Below are positions 27,905-35,735 of a DNA stretch of 64,000 bases, piece by piece. Each line of letters opens with the position of its first letter. Within the stretch, counting starts at the first letter, position 1. Made by a program: the position numbers and the translations under genes. The notes below the pieces were generated by a model. That model saw nothing but the letters and a program-made list of their open reading frames with translations. It did not search any database and had not been told where the DNA came from. This DNA comes from DAOUKH01 sp965219875 (GTDB lineage Bacteria > Chloroflexota > Dehalococcoidia > SHYB01), in assembly GCA_965219875.1 (NCBI GenBank), contig CBDCOW010000001.1:62001-126000 (forward strand), given 5' to 3'.

Positions 27905-28713
27905 CTACCACATCACCATGCCGCCGCAGACGTTGATCGACTGGCCGTTGATGCAGGCCCCCTTCGGCGTGCACAGGAAGGCGATCACGTCCGCGATCTC
28001 GTCGTCGCTGGCCGCGCGGCGCAGCGGAATCGAGGCCTCCAGCCGCTCCCACCGCTCGTCCCTCGGGTAGCCCAGCACGTCCATGCGCGGCGTGTCCGTC
28101 ACCCCCGGGCACACCGCGTTGCAGCTGATCCCGTAGGGACCGAGCCACTGGGCCAACGTCTGCGTGAAGCCCTGTAGCCCGAAGTTCGCCGCCGCGTAGG
28201 CCCCCGTCACCGCCCCTCCCCGTTTGCCGCCCACCGACGACACGTTCACGATGCGCCCGCCCTCGCCCTGCTCGATGAGCTGCTTGGCGACCGCCTTGGA
28301 GAACAAGAACGAGCCACGAGCTTGATGTCGAGGACCTTGCGGAAGACCTCCTCCGAGAGCAGGTCGGGCGTCACCCGGTCCTCCCCCCGCCGGAAGGCGG
28401 CGTTGTTGATCAGGATGTCGACGCGGCCGAACTCCGCGACCGTCTCCGCGACCATGCGGTCGATGTCCGCCGCCTTCGTCACGTCGCCGACCACCGGCAG
28501 CGCGCGCCGGCCTTGCTCGCGCACCTGCTCCGCCGTGCTCTCGACGTCGCGCCAGCCTGCCGCCTGTTCGTCGGGCGGAAAAGACTTGGTAGGCCGCCCC
28601 GTTCCGGTGGGGACGACGTCGCAGCCGAGCTTCGCCACGGTGCAGGCCCGCCCGATGCCGCGCAGCCGCCCCGCGCCGGTGATGATCGCAACCTTGCCGT
28701 CGAGCTCTCCCAC
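27905..28713 (-). pseudogene. SDR family oxidoreductase, broken by a single-base frameshift
   Basis: NAD(P)-dependent short-chain dehydrogenase. From GTG 28713 (AGGAGG site) the frame reads ELDGKVAIITGAGRLRGIGR, then DILINNAAFRRGED and VLDIKLVA. After about 28315 homology continues in the next frame: SFLFSKAVAKQLIEQGEGGR, IVNVSSVGGKRGGAVTGAYA, AANFGLQGFTQTLA, NAVCPGVTDTPRMD and the C-terminal INVCGGMVMW. Restoring one base at 28311-28320 joins both halves into a 269-residue SDR. Ser, Tyr-like and NNA motifs are near-normal (YAAANF in place of YxASK). It may be a recent pseudogene or an assembly error. Confidence 0.85.
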
Positions 28714-28897
28714 GTTCCGGCCCTCCTGCGTTCCGGCTACTTCCGGGCGTCCCATGCTCCGGGACGCGGCATTGTCGCAACCGGCGGCCCGTCATTCTAC
28801 CGGCGCCCGATGCGGCCCGCTTCGCCTAGGCCCATCCGTCCTCTACAATGCCCGCGCGTCCGCGTCATGATCGAAGGACGCGCCGCGGAGAGGAAGC

Positions 28898-29695
28898 ATG
28901 GACGAAGCAAAAGTCCTCTACGAAAGCCGGGACCATGTCGCCCGGATCACCCTGAACCGCCCCGATGTGCTCAATGCCTTCGACGAGGAAATGGCGGTGC
29001 AGCTCGACGACGCCGTCGTGCGGGCCCGCGACGACGACGGCGTATGGGCGGTGGTGCTCTCCGGCGCGGGGCGAAGCTTCTGTGCCGGCCAAGACCTGCG
29101 CTTCTCGGAAAGCAAGCCGCCCGACGAGCGGGCCTCGGCGCCGGCCGCGATCGAGCGCCGGGGGCACCTCGGATGGAGCGCCTACAACCTCTACCTGCTC
29201 GACAAGCCGCTGATAGGCGCGCTCCGGGGGAACACCGTGGGCGGCGGCCTTGGCCTCGCGCTGGCCTGTGACGTCCGCGTCGCCGCTGAGGACGCCCGCT
29301 TCGCCACGATCTTCGCCAAGCGCGGCTACTCCGTCGACTCCGGCGTGAGCCTGCTCCTCCCCCTCGTGGTGGGCTACCCGCGGGCCGCCGAGCTCGTCTT
29401 CACCTCGCGCTTCGTCGACGCCGCGGAAGCCCTCGACATCGGCCTCGTGAACCGTGTCGTCGCTTCCGCCAATCTCGACGGAGCTATCGACGAGCTAGCC
29501 CGCGAGATGACCCAACAGGCCCCGGTCGCGGCGCGGCTCTCCAAGCGCGCCCTCCGCCGGACGATGGACCGCGAGGCGCTCGCCGCCCACGAGCTCGAGC
29601 TCTATGAGGTCTCCGTCAACCTCAAGACTCAGGATATGGACGAAGGCCGCCGCGCTTTCCTGGAGAAGCGCGCCCCCGACTGGAAAGGCGTATGA
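28898..29695 (+). CDS. Enoyl-CoA hydratase/isomerase family protein (paralog 1)
   Basis: A 265-residue crotonase-fold enzyme acting on acyl-CoA. The oxyanion-hole segments SGAGRSFCAGQDLRFSES (near residues 50-67) and RGNTVGGGLGLALACDVRVA (near 110-130) are present. The first catalytic Glu of classical hydratases is not conserved in RFATIFAKRG, while an Asp is kept in SVDSGVSLLLP, a pattern seen in isomerase or PaaG-type members. Its stop overlaps the next paralog by 4 nt (ATGA), so the two are translated together. ATG 28898 has GAGAGGAAGC upstream. Confidence 0.9.
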   Translation: MDEAKVLYESRDHVARITLNRPDVLNAFDEEMAVQLDDAVVRARDDDGVWAVVLSGAGRSFCAGQDLRFSESKPPDERASAPAAIERRGHLGWSAYNLYLLDKPLIGALRGNTVGGGLGLALACDVRVAAEDARFATIFAKRGYSVDSGVSLLLPLVVGYPRAAELVFTSRFVDAAEALDIGLVNRVVASANLDGAIDELAREMTQQAPVAARLSKRALRRTMDREALAAHELELYEVSVNLKTQDMDEGRRAFLEKRAPDWKGV

Positions 29696-30528
29696 GCGCC
29701 TCCGCGTCGCCGCTGCCCTCGCCAGAAGAAGACGGCGGGCCGCCCGTCCTCTATCGCGTCGTCGATGGCATCGCGACAATCACGTTGAACCGGCCCCACC
29801 GGCTCAACGCCGTCGACCGCGCGACCGCATTGCTCTTCGACCGCATCTGCCGCGAGGCCGCCGCCGACCCCGAGGCGCATGTCGTGGTCCTCGCCGGTGC
29901 CGGGTCGAGCTTCTGCGCCGGCGCCGACCTGCGCGCCACCACCGATGTCGCCGCCGCCAACAACAACACCCCCGCGGCAAACTTGCAACGGTCCGGGCAC
30001 CTGGGCTGGTGCGCCTATAACCTCTTTCAAATCGACAAACCGGCCATCGCTGCGATTCAGGGCAACGCCGTGGGCGGCGGCCTCGGCCTCGCGCTGGCCT
30101 GCGACATCCGCATCGCCGCCGAGGACGCCCGCTTCTCCGCGATGTTCGCCAAGCGGGCGCTGACGCCCGATTCCGGGGTCAGCCTGCTGCTCCCCTCCGC
30201 CGTCCGCTACCCCAAGGCCGCCGAGATGATCCTCACGTCGCGATTCGTGGACGCCCACGAGGCGCTGAAGATGGGGCTCGTGAACCGCGTCGTCTCCGCG
30301 GACGGGCTGGAAGAGGCCGCCTACGGCATGGCTCGGCTCATCGCCGAGTCCGCCCCCGTCGCGGTGCGCCTGAGCAAGCGCGCCCTGCGCCGTCCGCTCG
30401 ACCGTGAGGCCGCCGCCGCGTTCGAATACGAGTCCTACGGCGGCCTCGTCACCGCCAAGACCGAAGACCGCGCCGAAGGCCGCCACGCCTTCCTGGAGAA
30501 GCGCCCCCCACGGTGGACCGGCCGCTGA
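29692..30528 (+). CDS. Enoyl-CoA hydratase/isomerase family protein (paralog 2)
   Basis: A 278-residue crotonase-fold protein clearly related to its upstream neighbour. Both share HLGW-[SC]-AYNL, GLGLALACD, EDARF-[AS]-x-[IM]-FAKR, DSGVSLLLP and a RxAFLEKR tail. The oxyanion segments are AGAGSSFCAGADLRATTD and GNAVGGGLGLALACDIRIAA. It carries the same Asp in TPDSGVSLLLP and the same loss of the classical first Glu. The ATG at 29692 overlaps the upstream TGA by 4 nt. The pair looks like an old tandem duplication that may form a heteromer. Confidence 0.9.
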   Translation: MSASASPLPSPEEDGGPPVLYRVVDGIATITLNRPHRLNAVDRATALLFDRICREAAADPEAHVVVLAGAGSSFCAGADLRATTDVAAANNNTPAANLQRSGHLGWCAYNLFQIDKPAIAAIQGNAVGGGLGLALACDIRIAAEDARFSAMFAKRALTPDSGVSLLLPSAVRYPKAAEMILTSRFVDAHEALKMGLVNRVVSADGLEEAAYGMARLIAESAPVAVRLSKRALRRPLDREAAAAFEYESYGGLVTAKTEDRAEGRHAFLEKRPPRWTGR

Positions 30529-30569
30529 CGCCGCCGACCCTAGAGACCCAAACCGAAGGGCGGACTACA

Positions 30570-31724
30570 ATGGAGAGACCTCCAGTGAGGGATCTCCAGC
30601 CCATGGACGAACCACGACCGGACGTCAAAGCGCGCCTCGACGCGCTGTGGAACGACTTCGAGGCCCATGCGGCGCGCTTGACGGGCTATCCGTGCAACCT
30701 CGACTTCGACTACTCGGCGCTGCTCCCAATCATGCGGTACGCCGCCAACAACGTCGGCGACCCCTTCCACGAGAGCAACTTCCAGAGCAACACCCACGCC
30801 ATCGAGCGTGAGGTCATCGCCCAGTTCGCCGATTTGATGCGCCTAGACCCCGAGGAGATGTGGGGCTACGTCACCACCGGCGGGACCGAGGGCAACATGT
30901 ACGGCCTCTACATGGCGCGCGAGCTCTTCCCCGACGGCGTGGTCTACTTCTCGCAGGACACCCACTACAGCGTCCTCAAGATCTTGCGCGTGCTGAACAT
31001 GCGCCAAGTCATGATCCGGAGCCAGGACAACGGAGAAATCGATTACGAGGACCTCTACGAGACGATACGGGTCTACCGCGACGCGCCGGTGATCTTCATG
31101 GCGAACATCGGGGCCACGATGAAGGGCGCCGTGGACGACCTCGACAAGGTGCGGGGCATCCTCCGCGACCTGGCGATTACCAAGTCCTACATCCACGCCG
31201 ACGCCGCCCTGAGCGGCATGATCTTGCCGTTCGTCGAAGACCCGCAGCCCTACGGCTTCGATGCCGGCGCCGACAGCGTCTCGATCAGCGGACACAAGCT
31301 CATCGGCTCCCCGATACCCTGCGGCGTCGTGCTGACCAAGCAGAGCTACGTGGCCCGCATCGCGCGCGGAGTCGAATACGTGGGCGTCCTCGACACCACC
31401 CTCCCGGGATCACGCAACGCCCTGACGCCGCTCATCCTATGGTACGCATTCCAGCGCCACGGGTTGGAGGGCTTCAAGAGCATCGTGACGGATATGCTGG
31501 CGGTCGCCCAGTACGCCGTCGATCACTTCAACCGCCGGGGCCTTCCGGCATGGCGGCACAAGAACTCGGTGACGGTCGTCTTCCCCAGGCCGCCGAAGGA
31601 TATCGAGCGAAAGTGGCAGATGGCCGCCGAAGGGGACATCGCCCACATCATCACCATGCCGCACGTAACGCGCGCCACCGTCGACGCGGTCGTCGATGAT
31701 TGCGTCAGGGCACAGGCGGCCTGA
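30570..31724 (+). CDS. hdc: PLP-dependent histidine decarboxylase (group II)
   Basis: Resembles the bacterial pyridoxal-phosphate histidine decarboxylases: 384 aa, with TTGGTEGNMYGLYMARELFP at residues 102-121, SQDTHYSVLKILR at 128-140 (His132 stacks on PLP), IHADAALSGMILPF (Asp211 contacts the pyridine nitrogen) and the Schiff-base Lys243 in SISGHKLIGSP. The reaction would be histidine to histamine and CO2; another amino acid is possible. Start ATG 30570 was chosen; ATG 30603 also fits. It lies between the crotonases and a double-ACT protein on the same strand. Confidence 0.82.
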   Translation: MERPPVRDLQPMDEPRPDVKARLDALWNDFEAHAARLTGYPCNLDFDYSALLPIMRYAANNVGDPFHESNFQSNTHAIEREVIAQFADLMRLDPEEMWGYVTTGGTEGNMYGLYMARELFPDGVVYFSQDTHYSVLKILRVLNMRQVMIRSQDNGEIDYEDLYETIRVYRDAPVIFMANIGATMKGAVDDLDKVRGILRDLAITKSYIHADAALSGMILPFVEDPQPYGFDAGADSVSISGHKLIGSPIPCGVVLTKQSYVARIARGVEYVGVLDTTLPGSRNALTPLILWYAFQRHGLEGFKSIVTDMLAVAQYAVDHFNRRGLPAWRHKNSVTVVFPRPPKDIERKWQMAAEGDIAHIITMPHVTRATVDAVVDDCVRAQAA

Positions 31725-31750
31725 CCCGGCTACGCCCGAAGGAGACATCG

Positions 31751-32146
31751 ATGAGCCGCATCATCGTCACGGTAAAAAACGAGGTCGGGGTCATTGCCGA
31801 CATCAGCACGGCCCTAGCCCATGCGGGCATCAACATCGAAACAATCGACGCCGTGGGCGGCCTCGACGAACGGGGCGTCGTCGTCCTGTCCACAAACGAC
31901 GACGACCGCGCGCTCCACGTGCTAAAAGACGCGGGATTTCGCTCAATAACCGACGATACCCTCGTCCTACGGCTGCCCGACGAGCCTGGCGCATTGGCGA
32001 AAGTGGCGGAACGCTTCAAGCAGGCCGGCGTAAACATACGCAGCCTGCACATCCTAAGCCGCCACACCGGCTACTCGATGATCGCCCTCACCGCCGACGA
32101 CCGCGCCCAAGCGGAGGCGCTAGTCGGCGAGGACGCCATCCTCTAA
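31751..32146 (+). CDS. Tandem ACT-domain protein
   Basis: Stand-alone regulatory protein of 131 aa with two ACT domains. The first (residues 1-65, RIIVTVKNEVGVIADISTAL, then AHAGINIETIDA) and second (68-131, LVLRLPDEPGALAKVAERFK, then QAGVNIRSLHI) each show the beta-alpha-beta start and the Gly-bearing loop that usually binds an amino acid. It starts 26 nt after the histidine decarboxylase behind AAGGAGA, so it may sense histidine or a related amino acid and modulate that enzyme. That link is an inference from position only. Confidence 0.85.
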   Translation: MSRIIVTVKNEVGVIADISTALAHAGINIETIDAVGGLDERGVVVLSTNDDDRALHVLKDAGFRSITDDTLVLRLPDEPGALAKVAERFKQAGVNIRSLHILSRHTGYSMIALTADDRAQAEALVGEDAIL

Positions 32147-32177
32147 CCGGGTCTCTCCCCGCTTCCGCCTTCCCTCC

Positions 32178-32206
32178 TTGGCAGCCTCCGTGCCTTGGCC
32201 TATAGT
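32178..32206 (+). promoter_or_regulatory. Sigma70-like promoter for the amidohydrolase gene
   Basis: TTGGCA at 32178-32183, a 17-nt spacer, and TATAGT at 32201-32206. It lies 47 nt before the start at 32254 and shows that the amidohydrolase can be transcribed apart from hdc. Confidence 0.55.
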
Positions 32207-32253
32207 CGCCCTGCGGTCACGCCGTTGGAGGCGCGGCCGAACGGAGGTGGCGC

Positions 32254-33381
32254 ATGGCCGCGCGGCGAGCGATCTCAGGCGATTCTCATACGATGGAGCC
32301 GGGCGAACTCTGGGCAGAGCGGCTCGACAAGCCGTTCCGTGACGACGCGCCCCGCGTGGTCGACAACGAGAACGGGGTAGGCTCCGCCTTCGTGATTCCC
32401 GGCCTTGGCAGACAGCAGATCTCAGGGGCCTGGGCCCTGGGCAAGAACGACAAGGATCTCACCGAGCACCTCCTCAAGTCGACGATGAAGGACGCGCGGC
32501 CCGGCGGGTGGGATCCCGCGGCCCGGCTCGAAGACCAAGACGCCGACGGCGTCGAGGCCGAAGTCCTCTACAGCACGCTGGGCCTCCGGCTCTACCCCAT
32601 GGACTACCTCGAGCTGCAGCACGCCTGCTTCCAGGTCTACAACGACTGGTTGAGCGAGTTCTGTTCCTACTCCCCCAATCGTCTCCACGGCGTCGCCATG
32701 ATCTCGCTTTGGGACGTTGAGCGTGGCGCCCAAGAGTTGCGCCGCGCCGCCGACTTGGGGCTGAAGGGCGGCATGATCTGGGCCTCGCCCCCGCTCAGCC
32801 GCCCCTACTTTCACCGGATGTACGACCCGCTCTGGGAGACAGCCCAAGAGCTTTCCCTGCCGCTCTCGCTGCACATCGTCTCCGGCATGGGCCCCGAGAG
32901 CAGCATACCCCCGCTCGGCACGGATCCGGGGCAGGGCGGCCCGTCAAAATACATGAACCTGATCCAGGAGATACAGCGCTCCCTCGCCGACATCGTCCTC
33001 GGCGGCGTCCTCGAACGCTTCCCCCGGCTCAAGATCATCGGCGCCGAGTGCGAGACGGGCTGGCTTCCCCACTTCATGCAGCGCATGGATCACGCCAACC
33101 ACAAGTTCGCCGCCAAGATCGGCAATCCCCTGAGCATGGACCCCTCCGAGTACATGAAACGCCAGGTATGGGTCACCTTCCTCGACGACGCCGTCGGGGC
33201 GGCCAACGCCGGAGAATACGGGGAGCACAGCTACATGTGGGGCAACGACTACCCCCACACCGACTCAACGTGGCCCAACTCCCGCGCCGTGATCGACCGC
33301 TGCTTCGACGGCCTCCCCGAACAGGTCTCCCGCAAGATCCTCTTCGAGAACGCCGCCGAGCTCTATCACATCGACCTCTAG
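32254..33381 (+). CDS. Amidohydrolase_2 family metal-dependent hydrolase
   Basis: A 375-residue TIM-barrel enzyme of the PF04909 type. The N-terminal metal strand reads ISGDSHTMEPGELW (D-x-H variant), a second His lies in SLPLSLHIVSG, and the C-terminal ends WGNDYPHTDSTWP, where the Asp and His are the expected metal and acid residues. LKIIGAECETGWLPHFMQRMD is another family block. Members include decarboxylases and hydrolases of aromatic or cyclic acids. A VOC-fold gene follows after 11 nt, suggesting a shared catabolic step. ATG 32254 is preceded by GGAGGTGGC. Confidence 0.88.
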   Translation: MAARRAISGDSHTMEPGELWAERLDKPFRDDAPRVVDNENGVGSAFVIPGLGRQQISGAWALGKNDKDLTEHLLKSTMKDARPGGWDPAARLEDQDADGVEAEVLYSTLGLRLYPMDYLELQHACFQVYNDWLSEFCSYSPNRLHGVAMISLWDVERGAQELRRAADLGLKGGMIWASPPLSRPYFHRMYDPLWETAQELSLPLSLHIVSGMGPESSIPPLGTDPGQGGPSKYMNLIQEIQRSLADIVLGGVLERFPRLKIIGAECETGWLPHFMQRMDHANHKFAAKIGNPLSMDPSEYMKRQVWVTFLDDAVGAANAGEYGEHSYMWGNDYPHTDSTWPNSRAVIDRCFDGLPEQVSRKILFENAAELYHIDL

Positions 33382-33392
33382 GCCCGGCCAAC

Positions 33393-33872
33393 ATGAGCAT
33401 TCAGCGCGTCTCGCACCTCTGCTTCCGCGTCTCCGACCTAGAGCGCTCCCGCCGGTTCTACGAAGACGTGCTCGGCTTCCGCCCGCTCTACGAGATCGAC
33501 ACCGTGGGCAGCCCCTCGACGCGCCTGCTGGGGCGGACCGACATCCGCCTCACCGGCGTCTGGCTGGAGCGCGACGGCTTCACCCTCCAGCTTCAGCAGC
33601 TTCACGTGGAGGGCCTGGCAAAGCCCAAGCGCGACGCCGTCGAGATCGGCTACAGCCACGTGGCAATCCGCGTCTCCAACCTGGACACGGTAGTCGACCG
33701 GCTCGTAGCCGCGGGCGCCGACGTGCTCACTGCGTCGCGCACCTTGAACGCTACGCCCGACGGCGGTGAATCAGGCGCCGTCTTCATCAACGACCCCGAC
33801 GGCATCCGCCTCGAGCTCGTCCAAATCCCCGGCGACCCCACAGGGCCGATCACCGCGCCGGACGCGCGCTAA
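33393..33872 (+). CDS. VOC/glyoxalase-fold protein
   Basis: A 159-residue vicinal oxygen chelate protein with two beta-alpha-beta-beta-beta modules. The first starts QRVSHLCFRVSDLERSRRFY with YEDVLGFRPLY; the second starts YSHVAIRVSNLDTVVDRLVA and ends FINDPDGIRLELVQIP. His9 (SHLC), a Gln/Glu pair, His in YSHVAI and Glu in RLELVQ are positioned as metal ligands. It could be a dioxygenase, isomerase or lyase; nothing here decides. It is probably translated from the amidohydrolase transcript. Confidence 0.88.
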   Translation: MSIQRVSHLCFRVSDLERSRRFYEDVLGFRPLYEIDTVGSPSTRLLGRTDIRLTGVWLERDGFTLQLQQLHVEGLAKPKRDAVEIGYSHVAIRVSNLDTVVDRLVAAGADVLTASRTLNATPDGGESGAVFINDPDGIRLELVQIPGDPTGPITAPDAR

Positions 33873-33885
33873 GATGAGGGACTCC

Positions 33886-34155
33886 CTACAGCACGCCCTT
33901 CTCTCGGAGGATGCCTAAGTAGGCGTCGCGGCCAAGCGTACAGCGGATCGCTCGTCGCAACTGGTCGGCGCTTAGCTTCATCTGCTGCCGGATGCTGTGC
34001 TGCATCGGCAGATCGCCGGAGGCCTTTCGGGATCGCCGTGTCCGCACGACGACCTTGCCGTCGACCTCCAGCCAGGCGAGTACGTCTCCGCTGTCCCTCG
34101 TCTGGAAGTCGAACTTCCGGATGAGGCCATCAAACTCATGGGCGGAGATGGGCAT
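33886..34155 (-). CDS. Small HicA-like putative toxin (89 aa)
   Basis: I do not recognise it with certainty. The protein is short and basic (SAHEFDGLIRKFDFQTRDSG, VRTRRSRKASGDL), with a C-terminal helix-turn segment LSADQLRRAIRCTLGRDAYL ending in a GILREKGVL motif. That layout is seen in small proteins paired with HicB-like partners. The start is ATG 34155 (AAGGG upstream), overlapping the upstream gene by 20 nt, the tight coupling expected for a toxin-antitoxin pair. The patch is AT-richer than its flanks. The TA call rests on size, overlap and partner. Confidence 0.55.
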   Translation of the reverse strand: MPISAHEFDGLIRKFDFQTRDSGDVLAWLEVDGKVVVRTRRSRKASGDLPMQHSIRQQMKLSADQLRRAIRCTLGRDAYLGILREKGVL

Positions 34156-34567
34156 CGGCCCTTCGGATTTTGCGGGTGAGCGTTTCCCGAACCGCCGCCA
34201 AGTCGGGGCCGAGGCGATCTTGCTCGGCATCCAAGGTGAAGTAGAGTTCAGCTATCGCGGTCTGCAGGTCGGCGATAGCTTCTGACACGTTGCCCCCGAA
34301 CCCGAACTCGTTGAGTTCATGCGCCTCAAGGACAATTTGGCCACTTTCAGCCGTTCGCGACACCGAGATCGGCCCCACGACGCGAAGCCGCCCGTCCCGC
34401 AGGCTGCCCAGGAGGAACTCCGCAGGCGTTGCCGCCCTCAAGCCACCGGACTCCGCAGGCGTTTGGTCAAGCGCTTCAAGCCACTTTAGGATTTGAGAAG
34501 TAGCTTCAGCGTTTTCCTGCTCGGGCACCACTTGCGGGGGCAATTCCTCTAATCTCAACGGGCTCAC
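34136..34567 (-). CDS. HicB-like putative antitoxin partner (143 aa)
   Basis: No named family recognised with certainty. The central block IVLEAHELNEFGFGGNVSEA followed by IADLQTAIAELYFTLDAEQD resembles the HicB pattern of a degraded RNase-H-like strand leading to a helix, and RLGPDLAAVRETLTRKIRR ends the protein. The N-terminal half (about 60 residues) is acidic and variable. Its stop overlaps the downstream small gene by 20 nt, and its start overlaps the DUF6941-like gene by 4 nt, so all three form one unit. Confidence 0.55.
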   Translation of the reverse strand: MSPLRLEELPPQVVPEQENAEATSQILKWLEALDQTPAESGGLRAATPAEFLLGSLRDGRLRVVGPISVSRTAESGQIVLEAHELNEFGFGGNVSEAIADLQTAIAELYFTLDAEQDRLGPDLAAVRETLTRKIRRADAHLRP

Positions 34568-34989
34568 TCTGGGTCCTCCCTAATCTGGACGGCGTCAAAG
34601 AACGTGGAGCCGAGGAACTTGTCGTTCGCCCAAATCTGAAATTCGTACCTGCCTTCTTCCGGAACGGGTAGCGGAACCGGCACCATGTGGATCGCCGACG
34701 AAGTGCGGCGATCAGAGACTATGATCTGCTCCTTGACTTTAGCGAGCAGCTGATTGGTCTTGACCTGTACGTACCGAACATCAAAAACGTAGCGCCCTTC
34801 CGCGTCGGTGAACTTGAAGTATACCGAGAAGGATTGCTCTATGGGGAACGTCCTCGCGTTCACTCGTTCAAATACGCCGATAAGGTTCTTTTTTCCGGTA
34901 TTTGGATCGGCAACGGCGACATCACACACCAAGGCCGCAACGAGCAGTGGCACTACTTGGCTGAGCGGCTGTTCTTCCGGCTGGGACAA
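34564..34989 (-). CDS. DUF6941-like small protein of unknown function (141 aa)
   Basis: Resembles the DUF6941 group: LLVAALVCDVAVADPNTGKK leads to NLIGVFERVNARTFP, then VYFKFTDAEGRYVFDVRYV and a C-terminal EEGRYEFQIWANDKFLGSTF. All-beta, cytosolic, function unknown. I chose the TTG at 34989 behind AAAGAGG; the frame is open further to an ATG at 35070, but those residues do not look conserved. It is first in the three-gene AT-richer unit with the HicB/HicA-like pair. Confidence 0.65.
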   Translation of the reverse strand: MSQPEEQPLSQVVPLLVAALVCDVAVADPNTGKKNLIGVFERVNARTFPIEQSFSVYFKFTDAEGRYVFDVRYVQVKTNQLLAKVKEQIIVSDRRTSSAIHMVPVPLPVPEEGRYEFQIWANDKFLGSTFFDAVQIREDPE

Positions 34990-35147
34990 TGCCTCTTTCC
35001 CTTCCTCCTCAAATACGGACTTGGACCTGAAAAGCGGTGCAAAACTATAGTGTAAGCTGACCCCTGTCAAGATCCAATCGGTTGATGCCCCGCGCCGGAG
35101 AAGCGCTAGGGACGCGCCTTACCACCCCAAGGTGGTCGGCCCCAGCG

Positions 35148-35735
35148 TCATCCCTCTAGGGGAAGCTTGACCGCTTCATCCCCTACGCGAATGGCGCCCG
35201 ACTGCACGACCTTGGCATTGGCGCCGCGCAGCCTCCGCGCTCTGCCCTCCGGGGTACTCACGAACCGCAGCGCGTCCTGGCCGAATCGCGCGGCGAACTT
35301 CGCGCAGCCGGTGTGCGGCTTCTTCGAAACTTCGATTACCGCGGAGCCTATGCGTAGCCGTGTTCCCGGCGGCAAGTTCTCGATGCTCAGATCGAGGTCT
35401 ATCAGGAGCTGGTCCCCTGACAACTCCCACCGTTCCTCCGACTGCGCTATCAACGAGAGGAATCGTGCGTTCATCACCGTGACTTGCGCGACCGGGTCCG
35501 CCTTGCCGTCGGGAGTAGTGGGGTTCGCTCGCACCTTCCAGTTGTCGCCGACAAGACCCAGATCCACGTCGAGCTCACCCTCCGTGGGGACCTCGCGCCG
35601 GTTCACGTCAGGTCGCCGAACGATCTTCACCAAAGGGCCGTTGTCCTTGGGCGACTGCACGACGTGTCCAAAGCCGGCTTCAAGCTGCTCCTTCGTCGGG
35701 TGGTCGACCACCCCCTCGGCATCACTCATTGTCAT
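35148..35735 (-). CDS. MOSC domain protein
   Basis: A 195-residue MOSC-domain protein, a fold that binds molybdenum cofactor sulfur or catalyses related chemistry. EVPTEGELDVDLGLVGDNW lies in the N-terminal half, QVTVMNARFLSLIA in the middle, and the characteristic Cys is in KKPHTGCAKFAARFG near residue 145, followed by GRARRLRGANAKVV. The ATG 35735 overlaps the TGA of the alpha/beta hydrolase by 4 nt, so the two are coupled. Specific substrate unknown; YiiM-like reductase or a sulfur carrier role are both possible. Confidence 0.85.
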   Translation of the reverse strand: MTMSDAEGVVDHPTKEQLEAGFGHVVQSPKDNGPLVKIVRRPDVNRREVPTEGELDVDLGLVGDNWKVRANPTTPDGKADPVAQVTVMNARFLSLIAQSEERWELSGDQLLIDLDLSIENLPPGTRLRIGSAVIEVSKKPHTGCAKFAARFGQDALRFVSTPEGRARRLRGANAKVVQSGAIRVGDEAVKLPLEG

